From the NCBI RefSeq assembly GCF_002934605.1, contig NZ_PTJC01000005.1:868001-932000 (forward strand): 64,000 bases of DNA. The letters are read 5' to 3'. Origin of the DNA: Neolewinella xylanilytica. Lineage in GTDB: Bacteria > Bacteroidota > Bacteroidia > Chitinophagales > Saprospiraceae. A program made the translations under genes and the position numbers. The notes beneath the pieces were generated by a model that was not told where the DNA came from, did no database searches, and saw only the letters and a list, made by a program, of their open reading frames with translations. Positions 1-9,458 of this stretch are shown here, piece by piece; position 1 is the first letter of the stretch; each line of letters begins with the position of its first letter.

Positions 1-970
1 GGTAGTTGACCGACAGCCGGTAGCTGGATTCCGCGGAGCTGCCGTTGAGGGCCAGGTTGTAGGTCTGGGAAACGCCGGTACGGGTCACCAGGTCCAGCCA
101 ATCGGTGTCGTAGCCAAGGTCCGTGCCGCCCTCTTCCACGAAGCGCTCGGCACTGGCGATCGGTACGCTGCGGGCAATTTCGTCGATCGTTCCGTAGGCG
201 TCGAAGGTTACCCCGCGCGTTCCCTCCCGGCCTTTTTTGGTGGTGACGATGATCACCCCGGAAGAGCCGCGGGAGCCGTAGATGGCCGCGGCCGATCCGT
301 CCTTCAGTACGTCGATCGAGGCAATGTCGTTGGGGTCCACCAGTTCCAGGTTGCCGCCCTGCACGCCGTCGATGATGATGAGCGGGGAGGCATTGGCACC
401 GAAGGTGGACAATCCGCGCAGGCGGACGGCGAATCCCCCGTTGGGGTCGCTGCCCGAACGGTTGATGGACAGGCCCGCGACCTTACCCTGCAGGAATTGC
501 AGGGGGTTGTTGACGTTGCCCTTGTTGAACTGGGCTTCGTCGATGCTCGCCACCGAGCTGGTCACCTGCTGCCGCTCCGTGGTGCCGTAGCCGATCACCA
601 CCACCTCGTTCAGGTTGGTGGAGGTGTTGCCGAGCGTCACGTCGATGGTCGTGCGGTTCTGGACCGGGATTTCCTCGGTGCCGAAGCCGACGTAACTGAA
701 GATCAGCACCGCATCGGGCGGTACGGAAAGGCTGTAGCTGCCGTCCAGGTCGGTGACCGTGCCGCTAGCCGAGGCGTTGTCCTTTTCGAAGACACTGACG
801 CCAACGAGGGCTTCCCCGTTACCGTCGGTGACCGTGCCGCTCACCTCGACGGTCTGCGCGCGGCCCGTAACCGAGAGCAGGAGGAAAAACCCGAACGATA
901 GCAGGTGAGGGAGGGAAAAGCAGGAGACGGAAGCGCCCGGGAGGGCGCGCGTTGATTTAGTTTTTTGCAT
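1..970 (-). CDS. SusC/RagA-type TonB-dependent outer-membrane receptor, N-terminal part (runs off the window)
   Basis: About 323 residues are present and the reading frame stays open to the window edge. The ATG at 968-970 starts a basic, hydrophobic signal peptide ending near GRAQT. A carboxypeptidase-regulatory-like plug domain follows (VSGTVTDGNGEALVGVSV), then a TonB-box-like stretch NEVVVIGYGT. The receptor plug carries the SusC hallmarks PLIIIDGVQGG, SIDVLKDGSAAAIYGSRG and GVIIVTTKKG. In this family the barrel imports oligosaccharides or peptides with a SusD lipoprotein; the barrel and any SusD partner would lie to the left of the window. It diverges from the GH3 gene at 1362, which suggests a shared glycan-use locus. 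The family call is secure, the substrate unknown. Confidence 0.95.
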   Translation of the reverse strand, partial: MQKTKSTRALPGASVSCFSLPHLLSFGFFLLLSVTGRAQTVEVSGTVTDGNGEALVGVSVFEKDNASASGTVTDLDGSYSLSVPPDAVLIFSYVGFGTEEIPVQNRTTIDVTLGNTSTNLNEVVVIGYGTTERQQVTSSVASIDEAQFNKGNVNNPLQFLQGKVAGLSINRSGSDPNGGFAVRLRGLSTFGANASPLIIIDGVQGGNLELVDPNDIASIDVLKDGSAAAIYGSRGSSGVIIVTTKKGREGTRGVTFDAYGTIDEIARSVPIASAERFVEEGGTDLGYDTDWLDLVTRTGVSQTYNLALNGSSAESSYRLSVNY

Positions 971-1361
971 GAGTGAGGACTAAAAGGGGAAGTATGATGT
1001 GTGAAAATAACACTTATAATTTCACAAATACAAATTTTTGATCCGGCAATACCGTAAAATTTTGTGTGGGTATTGCCGGGTATTCACGAATGATCGGGGT
1101 TTTGAAGTTACCGCGAATTTTGCATAAATCCACCGGGGGCGTCGTGCTCCTAGTGGGGAGGCAAACGGTGCATTCGTCGCAGTTTGGAAGGATTAGGTAG
1201 GGCGAAGTCTTCGGGTTCGGCCACCCCGCGCGCTTCGCGGTGCAGGAAGTTCGGCAGCGGATTCTCGTGTCCGATTGGCGTTGACTCCCGCGCTCCGGCG
1301 CCCAAATTCTGCATTCCGCTACGGGAATCCTTACCTTCCGCAGTTCACTTTCCCACTGCGT
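971..1361. promoter_or_regulatory. Divergent intergenic region between susC-like gene and GH3 gene
   Basis: No gene is supported here. The stretch at about 1000-1040 is AT-rich, unlike its surroundings. On the minus strand TATTTTCA (1002-1009) lies 21 bases downstream of a TTTG (1031-1034), loosely matching the Bacteroidota -7/-33 promoter pattern, so it could drive the receptor gene. Nothing equally clear is seen for the GH3 gene. A copy of the GC-rich dispersed motif lies at 1283-1306. Confidence 0.35.
1283..1306 (+). repeat. Dispersed GC-rich short motif (GCGCTCCGGCGCC family)
   Basis: The core CGCGCTCCGGCGCC is preceded by CTCC and followed by CAAA, the shared form of this motif. It is 56 bases upstream of the GH3 start. 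Other copies are described in the findings. Confidence 0.6.
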
Positions 1362-3758
1362 ATGCCTACGTTTTTCAAAGTCCTGCTGGCCTTGCTGGTC
1401 GTCGTATTGTTGGCGGCCGGCGGTGTCGCCTGGTACGCCCACTCCACCTACGTCGGCTTCGAGCGGGGGCACCCGGAAGCCACCGATCTGCCGGAACTTA
1501 CCATCGACGGGTACCGCTTTATTGACCGGAACCGCAACGGCCAGCTGGATCCCTACGAGGACGGCCGGCTACCGATCGGCCGGCGGGTGCAGGACGCGCT
1601 GGACCGCATGACTACCGATGAGAAGATCCACTTGCTCAAGGGCTCCGGACTGGCTTCGGCAATAGGCGTTGGAGACGTAAACATTCCCGGTGCGGCGGGG
1701 ACCATCGTGGCTACCCCGCGGCTTGGCCTGCCGGCGCTCTACCTCGCGGACGGGCCCGCCGGACTGCGCATCGAGCCCACCCGCGAGAAGGATGACGCCA
1801 CGTACTACGCCACGGCATTTCCCATTGGCACGTTGCTCGCCTCCACCTGGAATACGGAGCTGGTGGGGCGGGTAGGGGAGGCCATGGGCGCCGAAGCGCG
1901 GGAGTACGGCGTCGACGTGATATTAGGGCCGGGCGTAAACATCCATCGGCATCCCCTCTGCGGCCGCAACTTCGAATACTACTCCGAAGACCCCCTGCTG
2001 ACCGGTAAGATCGGCGCCGCCATGGTGAACGGCATCGAATCCCGCGGGGTGGGCAGCAGCGTGAAGCACTACGTGGCCAATAACCAGGAAACGGAGCGCT
2101 TCGTGAACGACTCCCGGGTGTCGGAGCGGGCGCTGCGGGAGATCTACCTCAAACCCTTCGAGATCATCGTAAAGGAGGCCCAGCCCTGGACCATCATGAG
2201 CGCCTACAATCGGGTGAACGGAACCTACGTCTCCGAAAGTCCGGAATTGCTGAACGGGGTACTCCGCGACGAGTGGGGGTTCGCGGGCGTCGTCGTATCC
2301 GACTGGTTCGGTGGCAGCGACGCCGTTGCCCAGTTGAACGCCGGCAACGACCTGCTGGAGCCCGGTACGAAAAGCCAGTGGAATGCCCTTAACGCTGCGG
2401 CCGAAAGCGGTGGACTGCCGGCGGCGGCGATCGATTCCTCGGCGGCCCGGATTCTGCGGCTGATTTTCCGCTCGCAGAAGCTGCAGGGCTACGTCGGGAA
2501 TAACGCGCCCGCCCTGGAGCAGCACGCCGAAATTTCGCGGCGGGCGGCCGCCGAAGGAATGGTGCTGTTGAAGAACGAAGGCGCCCTGCCGCTCCGGTCT
2601 TCGCTCAACGTGGCGCTGCTGGGCAACGGCTCCTACGACTTCCTTTCCGGGGGCACCGGGTCGGGCGACGTCAACGAGGCCTACTCCGTTTCCCTGGAGC
2701 AGGGGCTCGAGCGGGCCGGTTTCACCGTCAATGCGAGTGCCAAACGCCGTTACGCCGACCACGTTGCGGCCCACCCCAACGCCTTCGTCAAGCCGGAGGG
2801 GATGCTGGCGATGTTCGTGCCCTACGACCCGCCACGGGTGGTGTACGCGGATTCAACGCTGGAGCTGTTCGCCCTCACGTCGGACGCCGCCATCCTCACC
2901 ATCCAACGCAACAGTGGCGAGGGCGGCGACCGCCAGGAAGCCGACGACTTCCTGCTCCGCGACTGGGAGCGGGAGCTGATCGCGAATGCCTGCCGGATCT
3001 TCCACGCCCGGAACAAGCCGGTCATCGTGGTGATGAACGTGGGTGGCGTCATCGAAACGGCTTCCTGGAAGGACGATCCCGACGCCATCCTGCTGGCGTG
3101 GCAGGGCGGACAGGAGGGCGGCAACGCGGTGGCGGACATCCTCACCGGAATCGTGAATCCGAGCGGTAAGCTGCCCATGACTTTCCCGGTGAACCTCGCC
3201 GACCACGCCTCCCACGCGAACTTCCCGGCCGGCGGCGGTAGTATGGACCCGACGGACTTCCTCTTCAACCGGGAGCTGAAGCCGGCCGATGAGCAGGTCC
3301 GCAACATCGACTACACCGATTACGCCGAGGGCATTCACGTCGGCTACCGCCACTTCGACGCGGCCGACCTGGAGGTGGCATACCCCTTCGGCTTCGGACT
3401 GAGCTATACGGACTTCGCCTACGAAAACCTGACAACCGAGATCTCCGGCGATACCCTCCGGTTTTCCCTGACGGTGACCAATACCGGCGACCGCGCCGGC
3501 CGGGAGGTGGTGCAGGTGTATAGCTCCCTCCCGGAAAGTGCGGTGGAACGGCCGGTCCGGGAGCTGCGGAGCTTCGTGAAGACGGCAGCGCTCGAACCGG
3601 GGGCTTCGGCTGTAATCAGCGGTACCTTCCCGGTGAGCGATCTGGCTTACTGGGACGAGGATGCCGGTAAGTGGATCGTGGAGCCGGGTAGCTACCGGCT
3701 GGAGGTGGGGCGTTCGTCGCGGGATGCGAGGTTGCTCAGCCAAATAGCGGTGCCGTGA
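1362..3758 (+). CDS. Glycoside hydrolase family 3 beta-glucosidase-like enzyme
   Basis: A 798-residue exo-acting glycosidase of family GH3, expected to release terminal sugars from plant or algal beta-glycans at the cell envelope. The ATG at 1362 begins an uncleaved-looking N-terminal hydrophobic anchor (residues about 4-24); an upstream in-frame start at 1275 would put 29 charged residues before it and is less likely. The EF-hand-like DRNRNGQLDPYEDGRLP (about residues 50-67) is typical of this GH3 branch. The (alpha/beta)8 domain contains KHYVANNQE and the nucleophile motif VVSDWFGG with Asp314. The second domain follows, then a C-terminal fibronectin-III-like domain after PFGFGLSYT. Its divergent neighbour is a SusC receptor, and a pectate lyase follows on the other strand. 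Exact linkage specificity cannot be read from sequence. Confidence 0.95.
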   Translation: MPTFFKVLLALLVVVLLAAGGVAWYAHSTYVGFERGHPEATDLPELTIDGYRFIDRNRNGQLDPYEDGRLPIGRRVQDALDRMTTDEKIHLLKGSGLASAIGVGDVNIPGAAGTIVATPRLGLPALYLADGPAGLRIEPTREKDDATYYATAFPIGTLLASTWNTELVGRVGEAMGAEAREYGVDVILGPGVNIHRHPLCGRNFEYYSEDPLLTGKIGAAMVNGIESRGVGSSVKHYVANNQETERFVNDSRVSERALREIYLKPFEIIVKEAQPWTIMSAYNRVNGTYVSESPELLNGVLRDEWGFAGVVVSDWFGGSDAVAQLNAGNDLLEPGTKSQWNALNAAAESGGLPAAAIDSSAARILRLIFRSQKLQGYVGNNAPALEQHAEISRRAAAEGMVLLKNEGALPLRSSLNVALLGNGSYDFLSGGTGSGDVNEAYSVSLEQGLERAGFTVNASAKRRYADHVAAHPNAFVKPEGMLAMFVPYDPPRVVYADSTLELFALTSDAAILTIQRNSGEGGDRQEADDFLLRDWERELIANACRIFHARNKPVIVVMNVGGVIETASWKDDPDAILLAWQGGQEGGNAVADILTGIVNPSGKLPMTFPVNLADHASHANFPAGGGSMDPTDFLFNRELKPADEQVRNIDYTDYAEGIHVGYRHFDAADLEVAYPFGFGLSYTDFAYENLTTEISGDTLRFSLTVTNTGDRAGREVVQVYSSLPESAVERPVRELRSFVKTAALEPGASAVISGTFPVSDLAYWDEDAGKWIVEPGSYRLEVGRSSRDARLLSQIAVP

Positions 3759-3785
3759 GGTGGAAGTGTTTGAAGCGGTAGAAAG

Positions 3786-4110
3786 CCGAGGTTGAGCGGT
3801 TTCTAACCCGAGTACTCCGCGTGTAGCCTTTCGACCCGGAGGGTCTCAACCTTGGACCGTGGCGAGCCGTCAGCAGCCCTCCAGGGTCGAGCGGTCTGTG
3901 ACCCGAGACTTCCCGCGTTGCTTTTCGACCCAGGAGGGCCTCCACCCTGGATTTTGGCGAGCGGTCGGTGATTTTCCAGGGTCGAGTGGTTTCCGACCCG
4001 AGACTTCCCGTGTAGCCTTTCGACCCGGAGGGTCTCAACCTTGGAATGTGGTGAGCGGTCGGGGATATTCCAGGGTCGAGCGGTCTGTGACCCGAGCCTT
4101 CCTTCGAGCC
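3786..4110 (+). repeat. 95-bp direct tandem repeat, about 3.3 copies
   Basis: Units begin at 3791, 3886, 3981 and 4075 (spacing 95, 95, 94), each opening with GTYGAGYGGTY then ACCCGAG. Each unit carries short inverted pairs such as GGGTC ... GACCC, so transcripts could fold. It fills the space between the convergent GH3 and pectate lyase genes. Short open frames across it are repeat artefacts. Confidence 0.85.
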
Positions 4111-4153
4111 GGTTCGGCAGACGAGCTACGCAAGCTCCGCTCGGCGGACGAAC

Positions 4154-5287
4154 CTAATGCCCGCCCCGCCCGGCACCGATCCGCTCCTCCCATTCCGGAT
4201 AATCCCGTTCCAGCAAGCGCCGCGCCCAGTCACTGATCCAGCTGTAGCCCACCCGCCGCTCGTATTCGATCTCGGAGAGGGCGTAGCGCACCACCCCGTC
4301 CCGGCCGACGAACATCGGGTAGTTCGTGCCGATCTCGTAGAACCGCGCCCACAGGGGCTCGCCGTGCTCGGGGTCGAAGCCCACGATCAGGTCGTAGCCC
4401 TTGGGCAGGCTATCGTCCGGCTGGCGGATCAGCCGCAAGCCCGGGAGCTGCACCCGTTCGAACCAGTCTACCGCGGCCCGCACCGACCGGATGACGGCCG
4501 AATCCGGCTCCTCGATCCCCATCAGGAATTCCACGATGCCCACGCTTTCCGATCCGCTTAGCGACACCAGCTCGTAGGCGCGCGCCCTGGCCGGTTCCAG
4601 GGTTTCAGGGTCGTGCTGGGCGCACCAGGCGGTGAGCCGGCCGTCCGCTTCGATCTGCGTTTTCAGGATGACGTCGGTGCCTTTGTCGATGGCTTCCTGG
4701 GCCGCGGTAACGCGGGCAGCGTCGAGAAAAGGATAGCTCCCCTTCGTCACCTCCCGCAGGAACTCCAGCACCCCGATCATGGCGCCGTCGTTGTAGGTGA
4801 TGTTGGCGTAGTAGCCCGCCCGGATGGGGTAGAACTGGGGCCACCCGCCGTTAGGGTACTGGGCTTCGAGCAGGTAATCCACGCCGCGGAGGAAGCTGCT
4901 TTTATAGCGGTCGTCACCGGTGTGGGCGTACACCCTGGCGAGGTAGCGCAGTTGGGGGTAGGTGGCCTTATTGTCGATGGTCGGGCGGCCCAGCTCTTGC
5001 TTCGGATCGGCCTTTCCTTGCTCGATGGTTCGGATATCCGCCTCCGTGAGTGGCGCGGCCATATCCATATTTTTTGGCCAGCCGCCGGTGGCGTGCTGGT
5101 ATACGAGGAGGTTGTCCGCTACGCGCCGGGCTTCGGTGCTGCCGTACCAGTCGGCTTCCTGGTGTTGGGCATCGCGCCAGGTGACGGGCTTGCCAGAGCC
5201 TTGCCCCGGCAGCGCAGCGCCGTAGACCAGCCAGAGGCTCACTAATAGTCGGAGCAGGAAGGCAGAAATAGGGAGGTGGTTTGGCAT
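4154..5287 (-). CDS. pelA: Pectate lyase, polysaccharide lyase family 10
   Basis: A secreted lyase of 377 residues that cleaves polygalacturonate by beta-elimination. The ATG at 5285-5287 gives MPNHLPISAFLLRLLVSLWL, a clear signal peptide; the longer frame from 5362 adds 25 polar residues before it and is less likely. PL10 signatures are GGWPKNMDM near residue 70 and TIDNKATYPQLRYLARVY near 105, followed by GGWPQFYP and the ITYNDGAM stretch typical of the (alpha/alpha) toroid fold. Length agrees with the PelA family. The Sde182-like gene lies upstream on the same strand with 140 bases between, so the two may be cotranscribed. Together with GH3 and the susC gene this suggests a pectin/hemicellulose locus. 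Confidence 0.93.
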   Translation of the reverse strand: MPNHLPISAFLLRLLVSLWLVYGAALPGQGSGKPVTWRDAQHQEADWYGSTEARRVADNLLVYQHATGGWPKNMDMAAPLTEADIRTIEQGKADPKQELGRPTIDNKATYPQLRYLARVYAHTGDDRYKSSFLRGVDYLLEAQYPNGGWPQFYPIRAGYYANITYNDGAMIGVLEFLREVTKGSYPFLDAARVTAAQEAIDKGTDVILKTQIEADGRLTAWCAQHDPETLEPARARAYELVSLSGSESVGIVEFLMGIEEPDSAVIRSVRAAVDWFERVQLPGLRLIRQPDDSLPKGYDLIVGFDPEHGEPLWARFYEIGTNYPMFVGRDGVVRYALSEIEYERRVGYSWISDWARRLLERDYPEWEERIGAGRGGH

Positions 5288-5427
5288 GATCGCGGCATTT
5301 GACCAGAACGGAATGGCTGCGACCCGGCGATTCGTACGCGGGGTGAATTCAGGAATAGCCAATGGTGAAACCGGCGCAGAGAATGGACGGAAAGGCCGAC
5401 CCTTGCCTTCGCCTCATCCGGTTCGGC

Positions 5428-6867
5428 TCATTCTCGCAGAATGCGTACGATTACCCGTTCGTACGCGGTGAGGGCGGGGGTTCCGTGGTCGGTAACTTCC
5501 AGAATGAAGTGGGCCGTCTCCTCCCGTTCCACCTCTGGTGCCGTAACCCACACGGAAGCGGCATTTTCCGGGGCAAAACGTATCTCCTCCTGCAGGGAGC
5601 CCGGCTCCGGATAGTGGTACCATAAAAAGCTGAGGTGGTCACCGTCCGGGTCGGTGGATCGCGCGGCATCCAGGCGAAAGCCCTGGCCGGAGCTCACGGT
5701 GATCTCCCTCGGGTTGTCCAGTACCGGTACCGGAGCGTGGTTGGCTGCTTCTACGGACTGGACCGTCCAGTCCATCCGGGCGGCAAAATCGCGCTGGAAG
5801 TCGTCCCGCCACCTCCATAGGGTCACTTTGTTGCCGGTAAAGCTCGTATCGGCCCGTTCCACGGCCCGGCCGTAGGCGCTGGGTAGAAAGGGGGTGTAGG
5901 TGTCCGAAGCATCCGTCCAGACGGGGCGGGTTTCCGCGGTAAAGGGAATGCCGGGCGCCCCCGCACCGTCCGGGTCGAAATCCGGCGTATACTTTTCGTA
6001 GCGGCCGCCCCAGCCGCCCCAATCGGGATGCTCCGGGGCATGCAGGCCGTTGGCGACCAGCCACAGCCAGGCGGGGGTGTCGCCTTCCATTCCCCAGGCT
6101 ACGTCGGGATAAGCGGCGCCTAAGGGGCCGTGGTCCTGTTGAATGTGGTCGTTGAGCCAGGCGTTACTGATGGTCGTGTTATCGATCCCCGGGAACCGGC
6201 CATTGATGGCGATCCAGGTGGAGCGGCCATAGTCGCCGTAGCTGAAGACATAGAATACGCCGGGAAAATTCTCCCGGATCCACGGGCCGCTATCGTCCTG
6301 GTCGGAGATGGTGTAGACGCGGAGTTTGCCGATGAGCCGGTCCGCTTCTTCCTTCGTTTTGGTTTCCCGGATGGTGTACAGCGCCTGGGCCAGGGTGTTT
6401 ATCCCGCCCCAGACCGATACCCAGAGCGGACGGTCGTCGTCTGCTTCCAGCAGATCGATGATGCGGGCGGACCCCTCCGAGTCCTTGCCTTCTCCCACAC
6501 CGGTCATGCCGTAGACGGGCAGCCCGTCGTAAACTTTGGTAAGTAAGGATTCGGCGGTAGGGTAGGCCGGGTCGTGGAGAATCAGGTTGGGGCGAACCTC
6601 CCCGTAGGTGGTGATGATCCGCTCGACGGATTCCGGGTGAATGGCTTCCCGCATCCAGGTGGAGGTGGTGGCTACGATCCCCTCGATCTCGATTTCGTTG
6701 GCGTACAGCAGTAGTCGAATTAGCGACTGGGTGTCATCCGGGTCAGCCTCGATGTCGGTGAGCACGAGTAGGCGGTGGGGGGCGGTTGTCTGGGCCTGGA
6801 GGGCTGTCGCAGGGTCCGCCAGGAAACTGAGCAAGCAGCAAACTGATAAAGGGAACGATTTCATCAT
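5428..6867 (-). CDS. Sde182-like protein (DUF1593, nucleoside-hydrolase-like domain)
   Basis: A secreted protein of 479 residues of the family once called DUF1593 and now described as cellulose-binding Sde182 with a nucleoside-hydrolase-like fold. A signal peptide ends near LQAQT (about residue 26). The N-terminal motif LTDIEADPDDTQSLIRLL resembles the Asp-rich ion-binding loop of nucleoside hydrolases. Further family stretches are VWGGINTLAQAL, ISDQDDSGPWIR and GDTPAWLWLVANGL. The C-terminal part from about residue 385 (DNPREITVSSGQGFRLDA...STDPDGD) is a beta-sandwich domain. Either ATG of the MM start is possible. The position just upstream of a pectate lyase suggests plant-wall glycan work; the enzymatic reaction is not established. 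Confidence 0.88.
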   Translation of the reverse strand: MMKSFPLSVCCLLSFLADPATALQAQTTAPHRLLVLTDIEADPDDTQSLIRLLLYANEIEIEGIVATTSTWMREAIHPESVERIITTYGEVRPNLILHDPAYPTAESLLTKVYDGLPVYGMTGVGEGKDSEGSARIIDLLEADDDRPLWVSVWGGINTLAQALYTIRETKTKEEADRLIGKLRVYTISDQDDSGPWIRENFPGVFYVFSYGDYGRSTWIAINGRFPGIDNTTISNAWLNDHIQQDHGPLGAAYPDVAWGMEGDTPAWLWLVANGLHAPEHPDWGGWGGRYEKYTPDFDPDGAGAPGIPFTAETRPVWTDASDTYTPFLPSAYGRAVERADTSFTGNKVTLWRWRDDFQRDFAARMDWTVQSVEAANHAPVPVLDNPREITVSSGQGFRLDAARSTDPDGDHLSFLWYHYPEPGSLQEEIRFAPENAASVWVTAPEVEREETAHFILEVTDHGTPALTAYERVIVRILRE

Positions 6868-6951
6868 GATCGGTGGCTAAGCGGCAAAGCTCGGTAGGTC
6901 AGGGGATCAATACTAGCTACATTTACCGACAAACCTACCGGATTCCGAGAT

Positions 6952-7789
6952 TTGAATGCCTTTGACGAACAGCGCGGACAATTCCGTCCCTACGGCCTGA
7001 CCTGCGAATGGTGGACCCCCACCCTGATGGGTAAACCCGACCGCCACAACGAAATCGAGCTCAATTACCTCCCGGAGGGGGCACTGACCTACCTGCTGCA
7101 GGATCGCAAGATCACCGTGCCGTCCGGGCGACTGACCATTTTTTGGGGACTCATCGCCCACCAGATCGTGGATTTTTCTTCTTCCGCGCCTTATCTCGTC
7201 TGCACCTTGCCCTTTAGTCAGTTCCTGGAGTGGGGGTTGCCACCGGCCTTCGTGGAGCGGGTCTTGCAGGGAGAGGTGATCTGGGAAGCGACGGCCGAAA
7301 ATTCCATCCCCGATCGATTGCTGATCAGCCGGTGGGTAGACGACGCCGGGGTACCCGAGCGGGCAGCGGTGATGGTACTGGAGATGCGGGCACGTCTCCA
7401 TCGGCTGGCACTCGCTTGCTCCCGCGCTCCGGCGCCCCATTCTTCCGCCGTCCCGCTGGCCGCTCCGGAGATCAGCCAGGTCGAACGGCTAGCGGTTTAT
7501 ATCGGACGTAATTTCCGGCAACCTATTCGGGTAGCCGATATCGGGCACGCCGTAGGCCTGCACCCCGACTACGCCAATGCCCTGTTCAAGCGCCTTCCGC
7601 CTGACGCTGACCGAATACATCGCCGAGGAACGGATCGCCTACGCCAGTCGCCAATTGATCGCAACATCCGACCCCATCACGGACATTGCGTACGCCAGCG
7701 GCTTTCAGTCCATCAGCCGGTTCAATGCGGCCTTTCGGAAGATCAACGATTGTACTCCGCGCGCCTACCGCAAACGCTACGTCGATTGA
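6952..7789 (+). pseudogene. AraC-family regulator interrupted by a frameshift in the DNA-binding domain
   Basis: The first frame (TTG start at 6952; no ATG is available after the stop at 6895) encodes a cupin-like sensing domain and the first helix-turn-helix half, ending in GLHPDYANALFKR. From about 7591 the frame turns into LPPDAD... nonsense. The next frame carries the rest of an AraC domain: LTLTEYIAEERIAYASRQL, then DITDIAY-type helix, GFQSISRFNAAFRK and TPRAYRKRY, ending at 7789. Two missing bases in a GC run (CGCGCC read as CGCC) at about 7591-7594 explain it. As written, the product keeps only half of its DNA-binding domain. It is divergent from the Sde182/pectate lyase pair and could have regulated it. 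A sequencing error is an alternative. Confidence 0.85.
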
Positions 7790-7800
7790 CCGGGGCGTGA

Positions 7801-8259
7801 TGAGTCAAGTCGAGGGGAACGGTGGCTGCCCGTCCCCCCCGTTGCTCTCCGGACCGTGATCAATTGACCGCCAGCTCTCGGAGAAGCTACGGCTACCTAA
7901 AATTCCAGCTCCGTTCCCCAGTGATCCGCCCTTGGAGCAGGACGTGCAGGGGGATTACGGCTCTTTAATGGAGTGTATTTGCGCCGGGGCGCGGGAGGAA
8001 AGGTAACCGGGAACCGGCGGTGCTACTCGTCGGCCGACCGAGGCACGCGGCTCGTCCGACGGGGGGGAGGGCCGAATGAAAATATATTGTTCCTAAGCAG
8101 CGCGCGGCATAGGGTGTCCGGCATACCTTTAGCTAGGTAGCGTATTCCGCTTCGCTTTAAGTCCCAGTTAGCTTTAGGTAAGTAAGTTATGCATTATAGA
8201 AGTAGGTATATATTATTTCCGTAAGACCGCGGTTACTTGTCTTCCGGACGGGGATTAAC
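7801..8259. other. Intergenic region without recognisable gene
   Basis: No supported coding frame. It holds a reverse copy of the GC-rich dispersed motif at 7978-8000. It ends in an AT-rich stretch (about 8150-8220) that could hold the promoter of the PAS-LuxR gene. Confidence 0.5.
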
Positions 8260-9054
8260 GTGAGCAGCCGACTACCCATACCCACGCCTATGTATCCCAT
8301 GCTCACTTCCCCCAAACGGTCTCCTTCCGCGCTGCCGAAGCGTGGGGCCGACCCCTCCCTGCCGCCGTTTTCGTCCGACCCGGTCTTCGAGCAGCTACTG
8401 GCGCACGCCAGCGTGTACTGCTATTCGGTGGACTACGCCACTAGTCGGTTCCGCTACGTAAGTCCGGGCATATTCTCCCTGCTGGGCTACGAGCGGTTGG
8501 CGTGGCAGTTTGGTGGTCCGCTGGCGGCCTTCGAGCACGTCCACCCCGATGACCGGGAATGCGTACGTAAGATCTACGCCGAGATCCACCGCGAGCTGCT
8601 CCGCCACGCCCCGGAAGTACGCACTGAGCTCGGCTTCGTCTTCACCTGCCGCATGCGCACCGCCCGGGACCACTACCTCCACCTCAGCCACCAACTGACC
8701 TTCCCCGGCGTAGACGACCGTGGCCGCCCCCTCTGGGACTTCACCCTCGTCAGTGACATCACCGCCCTCAAGGTGCCGCAGGTATGCCAGCTACAGATCC
8801 GCTGCGATCACCTCCCCGCACCCGCGAACCGCAAGACCCTGGTCTTCACCTGCCACGCGACCGTCACCTTCTCCCGCCGGGAGATCGAGATCCTCCAGCT
8901 CGTCGCCCAGGGCCTCGAAAGCCAGGCGATCGCCGATCGGCTGTTCATTAGCTACCATACGGTTTGTACCCACCGGAAGAATTTGCTGCGGAAGGCGGGG
9001 GTGAAGAGTCCGGTGGAGTTGGTGGGGTTTGGGCGGGGGGTGGGACTGGTGTGA
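8260..9054 (+). CDS. PAS domain - LuxR-type helix-turn-helix regulator
   Basis: A cytoplasmic transcription factor of 264 residues. A PAS fold (about residues 45-170) contains YVSPGIFSLLGYE, FEHVHPDDRE and the closing WDFTLVSDITALK. The C-terminal LuxR/FixJ domain (about 205-262) reads FSRREIEILQLVAQGLESQ, ADRLFISYHTVCTHRKNLL and VKSPVELVGF. There is no receiver domain or transmembrane segment, so it probably senses a soluble signal. A GTG at 8260 is the first start; an ATG ten codons in is an alternative. It lies at the GC-rich edge of the AT-rich island, and a decayed relative of its HTH domain lies about 1.6 kb downstream. Confidence 0.88.
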   Translation: MSSRLPIPTPMYPMLTSPKRSPSALPKRGADPSLPPFSSDPVFEQLLAHASVYCYSVDYATSRFRYVSPGIFSLLGYERLAWQFGGPLAAFEHVHPDDRECVRKIYAEIHRELLRHAPEVRTELGFVFTCRMRTARDHYLHLSHQLTFPGVDDRGRPLWDFTLVSDITALKVPQVCQLQIRCDHLPAPANRKTLVFTCHATVTFSRREIEILQLVAQGLESQAIADRLFISYHTVCTHRKNLLRKAGVKSPVELVGFGRGVGLV

Positions 9055-9458
9055 AGTTCTGACCCACGCTGAATAATAATGAGAATACCTAGCAGTAGTG
9101 ATTGATATATATTGATAGGAATCTTAGCTTTGTAAATAAGCCCAGACCTTCCCAATCGACTATATTTATAAATGAAAATTACGAGATGAAGCGCTGGTTG
9201 ACAATAGCCACCTTTTGTAACAGATACGCTTCTAAAACTAGCTGTTTGCATGCCAGAAATCCAATTAATTTTTCAATATGTATGACAGGTTGAAGGGATT
9301 TTAAGTTTTCAACTTTCCATTTAACCGTCAATACTGATAGTGCTCCGCCTACCAGCAGGTTAGCAAAATACACAGCTATCATGTGAAAATTTTAAAAAAT
9401 CAAAACAACAATCGCAGAATAATTCAACACTATCTTCATCATCTTTAAAATAGAAATT
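9055..9458. other. AT-rich intergenic region at the left edge of an accessory island
   Basis: Base composition drops sharply just after 9055 compared with the preceding gene. Only short, mutually overlapping frames occur and none is convincing. The A/T-rich stretch just before 9459 may carry the promoter of the next two genes. Confidence 0.5.

Noticed and set aside
9102-9293. Short plus-strand frame in the region after the PAS-LuxR gene
   Set aside because: No motif, and equally long frames overlap on the other strand.
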